DNA from: Ampullaceana balthica
Lineage: Eukaryota > Mollusca > Gastropoda > Lymnaeidae
DNA: 64,000 nucleotides
Reading direction: 5' to 3'
Assembly: GCA_944989445.1 (NCBI GenBank)
Contig: CALYLW010000180.1
Span: 1,008,798-1,072,797, forward strand
Under the pieces are notes generated by a model, which saw nothing but the letters and a program-made list of their open reading frames with translations, had not been told where the DNA came from and did no database searches. The translations under genes and the position numbers were made by a program. Shown here in pieces: positions 37,386 through 48,440 of this stretch; the first letter of the stretch is position 1; every line of letters starts with the position of its first letter.

Positions 37386-40300
37386 AGAAGACCTGCTGTG
37401 CCCCAGGGCTGGTATACTGGATGGTTGTCTGAACACGCCTTCTGTGCCTGATGCAGATTCCCACGATGGCGGCGATGACAATGAATGCTGCAGCTGTGCA
37501 AGTCCCTGCTATGAATGGTGTGTCTGAGTAGCTGAGGACCAGAAATAAACTTGTTAAACACCGTACATCCATGTCAAACATACTTGTTAAACACCGTACA
37601 TCCATGTCAAACATACTTGTTAAACACCGTACATCCATGACAAACATACTTGTTAAACACCGTACACCGCACATCCATGTCAGACATTTCACCAATGCCT
37701 GGAATATCATACCTGATAAACTACGTTTGTTGTGAGCAGGGGCGGATTAAGATTGCACGGGGCCCTTGGCTGCAATCCCAACCGCGGCCCGGTCCAGTCA
37801 CCTTTATTATTCAATATACGGTAATAAGTTTGGGGCCCTTAAATCATTGGGAGCCCCTGGCTTTAGCCCAATCAGCACCCCCTTAATCCGCCATAGGTTG
37901 TGAGGTTGTTTACCGTGTAGAATTCGTTTACTGTGAGATATTATACCTGATGTGATACTTTATTGTTAGGTAGTTTATGCTGTACGATGTCACCTACAAT
38001 ATAACTAGTAACTAGTACCATGCAAATTGTCTATTCAGATGTTATACACATTTAGACGGTCTATACAGTTTATATAATCAAACAAAATAACACAGGAACT
38101 GCTTTAGAGTGGTTAATTCAAGGGAACAAGTCTATTTTGTAAATTAAACAATACGTTTGAGAATGAACTTATGTCTAAACATTAAGACTAGTTAAATTTT
38201 AAACTTTAGGGCTAATGCATAAGAAGTAAATTTCAAGAGACATGTTGTGATTTACATTTCAAACTATATAATCCAATCAAATCTATTACTATTAATAATA
38301 AACAATAAAAAATGAATGGTCCCACTGGTTGTGTAGTACATGTATTAATGTGTTGACATTGTTAAATGTGCCAACGAATTCCTAAGTTAGACGTGTACAA
38401 AACTAACATCGATCTTAAAAGTCAACTATAGTCCGAAATATGACATCCATAGCCCTGCCCACCACCTCTGCTAAAATTCTCAGTTGAGCCATTGATATTT
38501 GAGTGTGTGTCTGATGAATTTGAATATTCGGTATTAACAACAATAACCATGAAATAGGACATGGTAAATAATGAAGTACTTACAAAGGCGTGTCACAGCA
38601 AGGATAGATGTACGAGTAGCAGCATCCCCAAGCACAGTACACAGTGGATGAGTACCCCGTGTACGGGTTGTAGGTGCAGTACTCCCCTGAAACACCTGTG
38701 AACACATCAATGAAATATTTTTTTTATAGTATAAAACAATATATTCCTTCGTGGCCTGCATTGTTGCCATATCTTGCCACATATCTACAGTCTGCGTGGT
38801 CAAAGATTTCTCCCTTAAAATAATTTGTCCAATACACCACCATAACACCACCAATGCCTCCAAAAATTACCAGCTTCTCATCCTCATCACAGAATCACAG
38901 ATTTCAACACGCCTTAATTTCAACATTCACAAATTTCAAACTACACCCATATCCCCACCCCACTCCCACCCTGACCACTGTCCACATACACCATTTACCC
39001 CACCCACCTCCCACCCTGACCACTGTCCACATACACCATTTACCCCACCCACCTCCCACCCTGACCACATACACCATTTACCCCCACCACACTCCCACCC
39101 TGACCACATACACCATTTACCCCACCCACCTCCCACCCTGGCCACTGTCCACATACACCATTTACCCCACCCACCTCCCACCCTGCCACTGTCCACATAC
39201 ACCATTTACCCCACCCACCTCCCACCCTGGCCACTGTCCACATACACCATTTACCCCACCCACTCCACCCTGACCACATACACCATTTACCCCACCCACC
39301 TCCCACCCTGTCCACATACACCATTTACCCCACCCACCTCCCACCCTGTCCACATACACCATTTACCCCACCCACCTCCCACCCTGACCACATACACCAT
39401 TTACCCCCACCCACCTCCCACCCTGACCATATACACCATTTACCCCCACCCACCTCCCACCCTGACCACATACACCATTTACCCCACCCACCTCCCACCC
39501 TGACCATATACACCATTTACCCCCACCCACCTCCCACCCTGGCCACATACACCATTTACCCCCACCCACCTCCCACCCTGACCACATACACCATTTACCC
39601 CTCACCTCCCACCCTGCCACTGCCACATACACCATTTACCCCACCCACCTCCCACCCTGACCATATACACCATTTACCCCACCCACCTCCCACCCTAGCC
39701 ACTGTCCACATACACCATTTACCCCACCCACCTCCCACCCTGTCCACATACACCATTTACCCCACCCACCTCCCACCCTGCCACTGACCACATACACCAT
39801 TTACCTCACCCACCTCCCACCCTGACCACATACACCATTTACCCCACCCACCTCCCACCCTGACCACATACACCATTTACCCCACCCACCTCCCACCCTG
39901 GCCACATACACCATTTACCCCACCCACCTCCCACCCTGTCCACATACACCATTTACCCCACCCACCTCCCACCCTGGCCACTGACCACATACACCATTTA
40001 CCCCACCCACCTCCCACCCGACCACATACACCATTTACCCCACCCACCCTGACCCTGTCCACATACACCATTTACCCACCCACCTCCCACCCTGACCCTG
40101 TCCACATACACCATTTACCCCCCACCCTGGCACTGACCACATACACCATTTACCCCACCCACCTCCCACCCTGACCACATACACCATTTACCCCACCCAC
40201 CTCCCACTCTGGCCACATACACCATTTACCCCACCCACCTCCCACCCTGACCCTGTCCACATACACCATTTACCCCACCCACCTCTCACCCTGGCCACTG

Positions 40301-41856
40301 TCCACATACACCATTTACCCCACCCACCTCCCACCCTGGCCACTGTCCACATACACCATTTACCCCACCCACCTCCCACCCTGGCCACTGTCCACATACA
40401 CCATTTACCCCACCCACCTCCCACCCTGGCCACTGTCCACATACACCATTTACCCCACCCACCTCCACCCTGACCACATACACCATTTACCCCACCCACC
40501 TCCCACCCTGACCACATACACCATTTACCCCACCCACCTCCCACCCTGTCCACAGATACAACACCCTTATTTCACATCACAAATTTCAAACTACACCCAT
40601 ATCCCCACCCCACTCCCACCCTGACCACTGTCCACATACACCATTTACCCGACCCACCTCCCACCCTGACCACTGTCCACATACACCATTTACCCCACCC
40701 ACCTCCCACCCTGACCACATACACCATTTACCCCCACCCACCTCCCACCCTGACCACATACACCATTTACCCCACCCACCTCCCACCCTGGCCACTGTCC
40801 ACATACACCATTTACCCCACCCACCTCCCACCCTGGCCACTGTCCACATACACCATTTACCCCACCCACCTCCCACCCTGGCCACTGTCCACATACACCA
40901 TTTACCCCACCCACCTCCAACCCTGACCACATACACCATTTACCCCACCCACCTCCCACCCTGACCACATACACCATTTACCCCACCCACCTCCCACCCT
41001 GTCCACATACACCATTTACCCCACCCACCTCCACCCTGAACACATACACCATTTACCCCACCCACCTCCCACCCTGTCCACATACACCATTTACCCCCAC
41101 CCACTCCCACCCTGACCATATACACCATTTACCCCACCCACCTCCCACCCTGACCACATACCCCATTTACCCCACCCACCTCCCACCCTGACCATATACA
41201 CCATTTACCCGACCCACCTCCAACCCTGTCCACATACACCATTTACCCCACCCACCTCCCACCCTGGCCACTGTCCACATACACCATTTACCCCACCCAC
41301 CTCCCACCCTGGCCACTGTCCACATACACCATTTACCCCACCCACCTCCCACCCTGGCCACTGTCCACATACACCATTTACCCCACCCACCTCCCACCCT
41401 GTCCACATACACCATTTACCCCACCCACCTCCCAACCTGTCCACATACACCATTTACCCCACCCACCTCCCACCAATTCCACAATAACTACCTACCTCAA
41501 AGTCCCGTATCTCACATAACTTTCCTTCAACGAACTTCACTTCCATTTAAATTTAACTGATAAAAAAATAATGCCATAATAATAATTTAAGTTTTGATAA
41601 AATAAAGTAATTATGATTTTCAGATTATAATCTATAGTAGCGTCTATCCAATGTGAGAGTTTGCCGTTTAACAAGTTCAATGATCATAAACTTTCCACTT
41701 GACTGGATGACGGATGAGCACTGTAAAAAACAAGCGCGTACTTATGACGTGAGGGGAATTAAAAAGTAGGATTGAAAATACCAGCCGAGATGCTCAATTA
41801 ATAAACTTACTTGAAGCAAACAAAACGATTCCGACAGCTAAAACGAGTAGATTCAT
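37380..41856 (-). CDS. Small Cys/Tyr-rich single-pass membrane protein (CYYR1/Shisa-like), 5' three exons
   Basis: On the minus strand, exons 41856-41811, 38695-38584 and 37531-37380 join in phase with GTAAGT donors and AG acceptors, giving 103 residues plus one base. Exon 1 is a signal peptide (MNLLVLAVGIVLFAS). Exon 2 is a short ectodomain with six cysteines and many tyrosines (GEYCTYNPYTGYSST, VYCAWGCCYSYIYPCCDTP). Exon 3 gives a membrane helix (TAAAFIVIAAIVGICI), a basic stop-transfer (RHRRR) and the start of a cytoplasmic tail. This layout matches CYYR1 and Shisa-type adaptors, whose tails often carry PY motifs. The final exon or exons were not found. Function is unknown. Intron 1 carries a large C-rich array, and exon 3 is flanked by arrays on both sides. 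Confidence 0.65.
37549..37700. repeat. 33-bp minisatellite abutting exon 3 acceptor
   Basis: The unit is ACTTGTTAAACACCGTACAT followed by CCATGTCAAACAT, about 4.5 copies. It starts 17 bases from exon 3 of the Cys/Tyr-rich gene, on the acceptor side. Confidence 0.93.
37737..37896. mobile_element. hAT-like miniature element (160 bp)
   Basis: The ends are CAGGGGCGGATTAAG and CTTAATCCGCCATAG, with 8-bp duplications GTTGTGAG at 37729-37736 and 37897-37904. It lies in the last identified intron of the Cys/Tyr-rich gene. Confidence 0.85.
38951..41475. repeat. 38-46-bp C-rich minisatellite with G-quadruplex motif on minus strand, about 60 copies
   Basis: The unit is CATACACCATTTACCCCACC then CACCTCCCACCCTGACCA, with an optional CTGTCCA-type insertion. 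On the minus (gene sense) strand each unit has GGGTGGGAGGTGGGTGGGG, a four-tract G-quadruplex pattern with loops of 1-4 bases. A unique lead-in (TTCAAACTACACCCATATCC) occurs at both about 38935 and 40585, so a block of about 1650 bp was duplicated. It lies in intron 1. Confidence 0.97.
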
Positions 41857-42119
41857 CTTAACTCTGTAACTTCTTGTAGTATTGCCAAGTCTGTCCAACA
41901 GCAGCCACCGTTCTGTGATTGCAATGATAATAAAAGCTATCTGTTTAAAAACAATCAACTCTTCCCTTTAACTGTGTCTTTCGTTATCGTTTCTGTTGTA
42001 TCTCCGTGTGTTAAACTAATCTAAGGCCTGGACAACTGCACACATCATGAGTGTGTGATGGACACCGACTGAGACAAACGTATTTCTCTTGTTGAATTTG
42101 GTGGCCAAGTGTTGTGCCA
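41857..42119 (-). other. Upstream region of Cys/Tyr-rich gene
   Basis: It should hold the 5' UTR and promoter of the minus-strand gene. I see no clear TATA box at a usual distance. Confidence 0.4.
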
Positions 42120-42330
42120 ACTACTTTGTTGGTAAATCCACGACAACCATTTGGTTGATAAATCAATGTCAACTATTTGGTTGATAAATCGATGTCAACT
42201 ATTTGGTTGGTAAATCGATGTCAACTATTTGGTTGATAAATCGATGTCAACTATTTGGTTGATAAATCGATGTCAACTATTTGGTTGATAAATTGTTGTC
42301 AACCAGTTGTTTGGTAAATCCATGCCAAAT
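42120..42330. repeat. 27-bp minisatellite, about 8 copies
   Basis: The unit is TTGGTTGATAAATCGATGTC followed by AACTATT. The outer units diverge (TTTGTTGGTAAATCCACG, AGTTGTTTGG). It lies about 260 bp upstream of the Cys/Tyr-rich gene's start. Confidence 0.92.
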
Positions 42331-43009
42331 ATTTCGTCAATGTCCATGTTGATTATTTTCCTTGTTAAACATTTTTGGCTGCAGCCGAAACCCTCATGGG
42401 CAGTGGCGTAGGAATTGGTGGGATTGTCCAGCTAAGGCGGCACTTTTTCTCTTTGTAGAAATGTGCAGACGTCAGTGATTTATTTTTATTTGATGGAAAG
42501 AGGGGGGCGGGGGGATATGCCCACCCCAGGTGACAATTGGGAGGAAATAAAATGAAACAAACTAGGAATGCAAGGGACAAACACATTGAAAAGCCATTAA
42601 ATATAAAAGACGTGGCAGACAACGAGCCAACCACGTGAGTGTCACGTGTCAACAAAAAGTATCTTACAAACATACGATACGATGGAAATGTGATTACAAA
42701 GAAATGAATTTTAAAAAGGGCTATACTTTTTGAAACGGCTCTCAATACTGTCGCAACGCGAGTGAAAGCTCAACTCACCCCCTCCCCCCTCAATCTTGTT
42801 ATGCTACCGATACAATGATAGACATGTAGCCCGTCCTAACCACGTAAGAGCGACTCATGGGTTGTAAAGATAATCATCGTTTCTCTCTCTCTGTGTGTCT
42901 GCGTGGGACTAGTATCTCGTCTCTATCTGTGGTTATCTGTGGTTATCTTTGCTTTCTATGAAACATTGGGGTAAAAATAGTTTGTGTAGACAGCACATCC
43001 TGTCACAAG
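42331..43009. other. Intergenic with partial hAT-like end
   Basis: CAGTGGCGTAGGAATTGG near 42401 looks like a hAT terminus, but no matching end was found. No gene is recognised. Confidence 0.4.
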
Positions 43010-43445
43010 GGGAGGCGAGCCTTTAGACCAGGGCCTCACATTCACATCACAAGAGGAGGCGAGCCTTTAGACCAGGGCCTCACATTCACATCACAAGGGG
43101 AGGCGAGCCTTTAGACCAGGGCCTCACATTCACATCACAAGGGGAGGCGAGCCTTTAGACCAGGGCCTCACATTCACATCACAAGAGGAGGCGAGCCTTT
43201 AGACCAGGGCCTCACATTCACATCACAAGAGGAGGCGAGCCTTTAGACCAGGGCCTCACATTCACATCACAAGGGGAGGCGAGCCTTTAGACCAGGGCCT
43301 CACATTCACATCACAAGGGGAGGCGAGCCTTTAGACCAGGGCCTCACATTCACATCACAAGGGGAGGCGAGCCTTTAGACCAGGGCCTCACATTCACATC
43401 ACAAGGGGAGGCGAGCCTTTTGACCAGGGCCTCAAATTCACATCA
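43010..43445. repeat. 44-bp minisatellite, about 10 copies
   Basis: The unit is ACATCACAAGGGGAGGCGAG then CCTTTAGACCAGGGCCTCAC and ATTC. Copies are almost identical apart from AAGAGG/AAGGGG, so expansion is recent. Confidence 0.96.
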
Positions 43446-43446
43446 C

Positions 43447-43820
43447 ATGAGACTCAAAAGTGACCTAGGTGTGTGGATGAGTCAAAGTGACCTAAGTGTG
43501 TGGATGAGTCAAAGTGACCTAAGTGTGTGGATGAGTCAAAGTGACCTAAGTGTGTGGATGAGTCAAAGTGACCTAAGTGTGTGGATGAGTCAAAGTGACC
43601 TAAGTGTGTGGATGAGTCAAAGTGACCTAAGTGTGTGGATGAGTCAAAGTGACCTAAGTGTGTGGATGAGTCAAAGTGACCTAATGCAAGGGTGATTTAA
43701 CGTGACCTAATGACGTAGGAGACTAAAAATGACCTAATGATATGGGAGGCTCAAGGTGATCCAATGATGCGTGAGCTTGAAAGTGACCTAATGATGTGGG
43801 AAATTCGACGTGACCTATTA
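43447..43820. repeat. 27-bp minisatellite, directly joined to the 44-bp array
   Basis: The unit is GTGACCTAAGTGTGTGGATG followed by AGTCAAA, about 9 clean copies to about 43690. Four or five diverged GTGACCTAATGA copies follow to about 43820. The decay gradient shows the clean block expanded from an older array. Confidence 0.94.
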
Positions 43821-43837
43821 ACGTCACTATAAAATAA

Positions 43838-43868
43838 GTCGTTACTTTGATATTATCAAAGTAACGAC
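43838..43868. repeat. Perfect 31-bp palindrome
   Basis: GTCGTTACTTTGATA and TATCAAAGTAACGAC are exact inverted 15-mers around one central T. A T run follows. It could be the abutted ends of a lost element or a recombination scar. Confidence 0.9.
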
Positions 43869-43893
43869 CTTTTTTTTTAAATTGTGCTACTTC

Positions 43894-44063
43894 CAGTGCT
43901 TTTTTTCCCTAAAAAATATTTACAAACAAAGAAAAAAAAAGATACCGGAATGCAACCTGAACAGGAGTAAGACCAAATATTCCAGACAGTAATAAAAAAA
44001 AATGTGGGGAAATAACAGGTGCCCGAACGCCGTTCCGGTACGTTTCGCCAGAAAAAAGCACTG
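43894..44063. mobile_element. hAT-type miniature element (170 bp)
   Basis: The ends are CAGTGCTTTTTTT and AAAAAAGCACTG. The target duplication GCTACTTC (43886-43893) and GTTACTTC (44064-44071) match at 7 of 8 positions. The interior has CGCCGTTCCGGTACG. It is inserted into the edge of the next array. Confidence 0.82.
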
Positions 44064-44071
44064 GTTACTTC

Positions 44072-44515
44072 TAACGATTAAATTTTGTTGTGCTACCTCT
44101 ATCGGGAATTGTTTGGTGGGCTACTTCTAACGGGAATTGTTTGGTGGGCTACTTCTAACGGGAATTGTTTGGTGGGCTACTTCTAAGGGGAGTTGTTTGG
44201 TGGGCTACTTCTACCGGGAATTGTTTGGTGGGCTACTTCTAACGGGAATTGTTTGGTGGGCTACTTCTAACGGGAATTGTTTGGTGGGCTACTTCTAAGG
44301 GGAGTTGTTTGGTGGGCTACTTCTACCGGGAATTGTTTGGTGGGCTACTTCTAACGGGAATTGTTTGGTGGGCTACTTCTAACGGGAATTGTTTGGTGGG
44401 CTACTTCTAACGGGAATTGTTTGGTGGGCTACTTCTAAGGGGAGTTGTTTGGTGGGCTACTTCTACCGGGAATTGTTTGGTGGGCTACTTCTACCGGGAA
44501 TTGTTTGGTGGGTTT
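44072..44515. repeat. 28-bp minisatellite with multi-unit higher order, about 15 copies
   Basis: The unit is GGGAATTGTTTGGTGGGCTA followed by CTTCTAAC. Variants AAGGGGAGTT and ACCGGGAATT recur in fixed order every four or five units, so blocks rather than single units were amplified. Confidence 0.95.
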
Positions 44516-45232
44516 GGCATACTTCAGTAGGTGAACGTCTCATTTCCAGAGGTGATAATTAAACAGCAGATAAATGTTAACATTTTTTTAAAATAGTTAA
44601 AGGCTTTGAGAATATTTATGATAAACTAAACATCTCCCCCCCCCTAATCTCTCTCACACAGACACACACACACACACACACACAACACACACATAAACAA
44701 TAATGATAATAGAATTGTAATAATTGAAATTATAATAAATGTAGTAATGCTTAGTTTCAGAGCGTCTCAACATTTATCTGGTAAATTTTGTTCTTAAAAC
44801 CATCTTTAGCGTCCTCCTCCACTCGACTTACAATATTTATTCATTCTCAGAAAAATAGTTCAAGGACTCTGAAACAGGTGGGGGTGGAGGGAGGATCATG
44901 AATTTGTTGAACAGTGAATTATATATTTAATATTTATATAATGTTTTAGGATTTAATTTTAAAGAGTTTATTTTAAAAATTACCCGTAAGTTAATGTTTA
45001 TGGATTTAAAAAAGATAAGTGATCGCATCGGCTATTAAGTATGTCATTACGATGATAAAATATTCTTTGGTTAATATTTGATATTATGCTGTTCCAAACT
45101 GACAGGGAAAAAATAACGGCGGAGGTTACGCACATTTAAACTAAAATACTCCAGATTTTTCCCCCATGCACATCAACTCGTAACATTGATCTGATGGTAA
45201 TTGGTTGGAATTCAGTTATTCAAGTTCATGTC
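44516..45232. other. Intergenic, nothing recognised
   Basis: It contains a short (CA)n run at about 44656-44692. It is otherwise AT-rich with no element or exon identified. Confidence 0.5.
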
Positions 45233-45240
45233 CTTTACTG

Positions 45241-45428
45241 CAGTGCTTCTCAAAGTGGTGGTCCGCGGACCGGTGCCGGTCCGTGGGCCATCCAATGCTG
45301 GCCTGCAAAAGTTACCAATAAAGGATATTTCGCTACCACGTCAGTGCAGGCAAAATAGTTCACCGGTCCCTGGTGCAATGGAAAAAATTCCTGCCGGTCC
45401 GCAATACTAAAAAGTTTGAGAAGCACTG
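45241..45428. mobile_element. hAT-type miniature element (188 bp), same family as 3476-3777
   Basis: CAGTGCTTCTCAAAGTGG at the left and TTTGAGAAGCACTG at the right, flanked by perfect 8-bp duplications CTTTACTG at 45233-45240 and 45429-45436. The GGTCCGCGGACCGGTGCCGG core is shared with 3476-3777 in the opposite orientation. Confidence 0.9.
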
Positions 45429-45527
45429 CTTTACTGTGTTGTTTATATCAGATTTATTACCAGGAAGCAAAAAGTGACGGGTGTCCAGGGTTGGTGTCAC
45501 CCGGGGCGGTAGCTCATGGTGTCACCC

Positions 45528-46530
45528 CTTCACGTCCATAAATGACGTCACGCGAGGTTGCCGTATTTTCTAAATAAAAATTAGCATGTTGCAAATTATT
45601 TTTTGTCATTTAAATATGTATTTAAGGTAAGTCTGCACTCTAATATCGTAACACGCGTGAAGCCAACGAAAACGTCATTAAATAAATGGTAAACCATCAA
45701 ATATTTAAGTGGAACTTTTATTTAAAGTTGCGCGTTTTTTATGTGACGTCACATTTTTAAACACACCCTCCCCCTCGTCACACATCGTCACAGATGAGTG
45801 ACCCCGTCCCCCTATGGTGGATTAAAAGGGAGGTGCTGAACGGGCTAAATCCAGGGACCCCCAATAATTTAAGATCCCCCAAACTTATTATAGTGTATAA
45901 TAAATAAAGATGCAGGCAAATGTGTGTATGAATCCCTGAAAATGCCTTGGCCAGTCAATGCAGCAAATATGAGTAGAAAGTATAACGGAAACCAGGCTAT
46001 TCTTCGTGAGAAGTGCAGTGTTTCTCATTATGTGCCGTGCACAGCTCATTCGCTTAATTTGGTTGGGAAAAGTGCAGCAAGTTGCCCTGCTGCAGTCAGA
46101 TATTTTGTCTTCGGTAAAATCTTTATACCCGGCTTGTTGCATCTACTCATCCAACCAGAGCTGCGGTTACATCACAAAATCTTTGATGTCAACATCAAAC
46201 GACACAGTGTAACAATTTCATAAATTATCTTGTGAGTTCTCAAACTTAAGGATTATAATTATATTTAATTTTCGTCTCTTGATAGCTTACGCCAACCAGC
46301 GTCTGATGGCCTACATACCGGCACATTGAGAAGCCCTGATTAAAAAAAAAGTCATTAAATAAATTGTAAGCCACCAAATATTTCAGTGGAAGTTTTATTT
46401 AAAGTTACCCTTTTGATGTGACGTCACATTTCTTCAACCCCCCTCCCTCCCCTCGTCACGCATCGCCACAAAAGTGTGACCCCCTCCCCCCCCCAAATAG
46501 GAGCGTGACGTCATTTATGGACGGCCCCTA
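45528..46530. repeat. TGACGTCA-ended DNA repeat family, copies 2 and 3, with hAT insertion
   Basis: The left end is CGTCCATAAATGACGTCACG and the right end is GCGTGACGTCATTTATGGAC, inverted to each other. The internal segment ending GTGACGTCACATTT appears twice in the same orientation (about 45676-45760 and 46350-46432), so this is either one element with an internal duplication or two partial copies. A hAT relic sits between. Confidence 0.7.
45924..46345 (+). pseudogene. hAT transposase fragment with one element end
   Basis: The frame gives NAANMSRKYNGNQAILREKC, then HYVPCTAHSLNLVGKSAA. This is the core of ZMYM-like hAT transposases, around the conserved C/H that follows the second catalytic aspartate. 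The frame breaks after PAAVRYFVFGK. The 3' side ends CACATTGAGAAGCCCTG near 46341, close to the termini of 3476-3777. It is a dead relic and a likely source relative of those miniature elements. Confidence 0.78.
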
Positions 46531-46982
46531 ACAGATTTAAGCTCTAATTTAAAATGTAATATAATATTGCAATAAAAAATACATTTTTAGTATAGCACTG
46601 TACTTTGAAACAATATACATTAAAGCATAATACATAATTTAATTAAATATAATTTACAAAATATATAATACATCATAAAATGGAGCATAATACATACATT
46701 TTTAATTCATTACAACAGAATACAATAACTTAGATTAAAAATTTCACAAAAACATTAGGCGTTGCTCAAAGTTCTTGAAATTCCGAAATTGGTTGGACCC
46801 AGAGGCGTCACTAGGGTTGGTGTCACACACACACGACTTTCCCCATAAATCTCCTCGAGTCTGCCAAAGACCGGGAACACACAGATTCTTTAGTAACGTT
46901 TGGAAATAAAGATCAAATGTTTGTTACAAAGGCTTTAGGAGAAAAGTTTAATTTAAAGTCGATAGGTAAAATATTGTAACAT

Positions 46983-47577
46983 TTAAAAACGAATAACTAA
47001 ATAGAAAAAAATAATCGTAAACTCAATGTGAGATAGGGAGAGAGATTCTATGAAGTCCCATTCAGCTACATATTTCAAAACGTCAAGTACGGACCAGTCT
47101 TCAGCCTCTTTGAGATCGATCTCTGCTGCCTTGAGGTGCCTTGTCAGCCTTGATATTTCCAATAAAAGCTCTTCCTCTGACAACTCATCATAGAAAGTGG
47201 ACAACCTTGGAATGGACTTTAGTAATTCTTCTTCAGTGGCAGATATCAAGCTTTTGGCTTGAACAGCCTCAAACATCATGGTTGCTACTTCCTTGATTGC
47301 ACTTGATCTGATCTGGAGTTCAGAAAGGAAACGATCAATACACTCAAACATCGATTTTTTTTTCTTCTTGCAGAGTTAGTCCAGCATCTCTTGTTTTCTC
47401 ACCTGTCACCCTTTTCTTCATCCTGGGTCTGTTCTCTACTGAAATTCCAAGTTGTTCTGATTTTAAAAGCGCGTGTTCAATTGCCTGCTCTTTACTAGAT
47501 GATTGTGCTGCTCGTACAGAAATAGTCTTAGCGTCTCTAGCTTCGTCACCACTTATTTGTGCTCCTAAACGCGACAC
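46983..47577 (-). pseudogene. hAT transposase remnant, frameshifted
   Basis: The first frame (47577-47344) ends in SVENRPRMKKRVTGEKTRDA then GLTLQEEKKID. The second (47351-46983) continues with FECIDRFLSELQIRS and ATEEELLKSIPRLSTFYDEL, EDWSVLDVLKYVAEWDFIES. These are contiguous parts of a ZMYM1/TTF-type hAT transposase. The break falls on a run of eight or nine A residues, a typical slippage site. The C-terminal dimerisation block is lost after ESLSLSHIEF. Confidence 0.82.
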
Positions 47578-47949
47578 CGTTTGTTAATGTTTCTTCTTTA
47601 AATTGTTGTCTAAGTGTAACTTACTAATTAATTTCGTAACTGTGACCAGTAAAATAGCACACAACAAAAGAGCGCAGATGCAGATTGGAGGCGATTGTTT
47701 GAATAGATGCTAATGTTTCAAGATGGACTATTAGCGAGGTATAGCGCTTTTATGTTTGCGCCAATCTGTCGTCTCGCCATCATCGTATAGAATAGGACTG
47801 CGATAAAGCTTTTAAATAAAAAAATATGTTTTGTGTAATGAAAACAATAACGTTGAGCTTTGTATTTGTTTAATAATAAAGTTCAAATCTATTGTTTTCA
47901 TTACACGATTCGTTTGTGTTAAAAAAAAACTTCATTCACTTTCATCGTG

Positions 47950-48440
47950 CGCTCTTTATCTTATCTTATCTGTTTCAGAAGCTCCTTCTATACAGAAGAT
48001 TATTGCGTCCTACGCTTATCTATGGTTTGTGTTTAGTCCTGCATTCTTATTAGAGTTTTAAATGTTGATAAAGTGTTGGCTTTCCTGGTTTCTTCAGGCA
48101 ACCCATTCCACCCCCGAATTCCGGACGGGAAGAACGAACATTTGTATGAGTTTGTTCTCGCATACGGAATAAGAAAGGTGTTTTTATCCTTATGTCTATC
48201 TGAGGGTTGTATTAAGTTATATTTGTGTTGTATTTCTAAATTAGATTTAATTGCTTTATGTACGATTACTACTTTGCTCTTGGTCCTTCTATCCTCTAGT
48301 GTTTCAAGGTTTAATGATTTAACTAATGGTGTTATTCTAGTCAGTTTTGAATATTCTCCAGTGATGAATCTGGCAGCTCTTTTTTGGATTTGTTCTAGTT
48401 TGTCAATGTTTTCTTTGGTGGATGGGTGTATGTAAAGACA
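47950..48440 (-). mobile_element. LINE 3' end inserted in the hAT element
   Basis: Minus strand 48452-48033 gives STKENIDKLEQIQKRAARFI and RTNSYKCSFFPSGIRGWNGL, nearly identical to the 6790-7375 LINE. The GCAATAATCTTCTGTATAGA tail and AGATAAGATAAGAT follow. The close match suggests it is among the younger copies in the window. Confidence 0.88.

Noticed and set aside
38751..41453. Proline/histidine-rich plus frames and glycine/tryptophan-rich minus frames
   Set aside because: They come from the C-rich minisatellite in intron 1 of the Cys/Tyr-rich gene.
43838..43880. Rho-independent terminator (palindrome plus T run)
   Set aside because: The genome is eukaryotic and the perfect 15-bp arms with a one-base centre do not make a normal hairpin loop.
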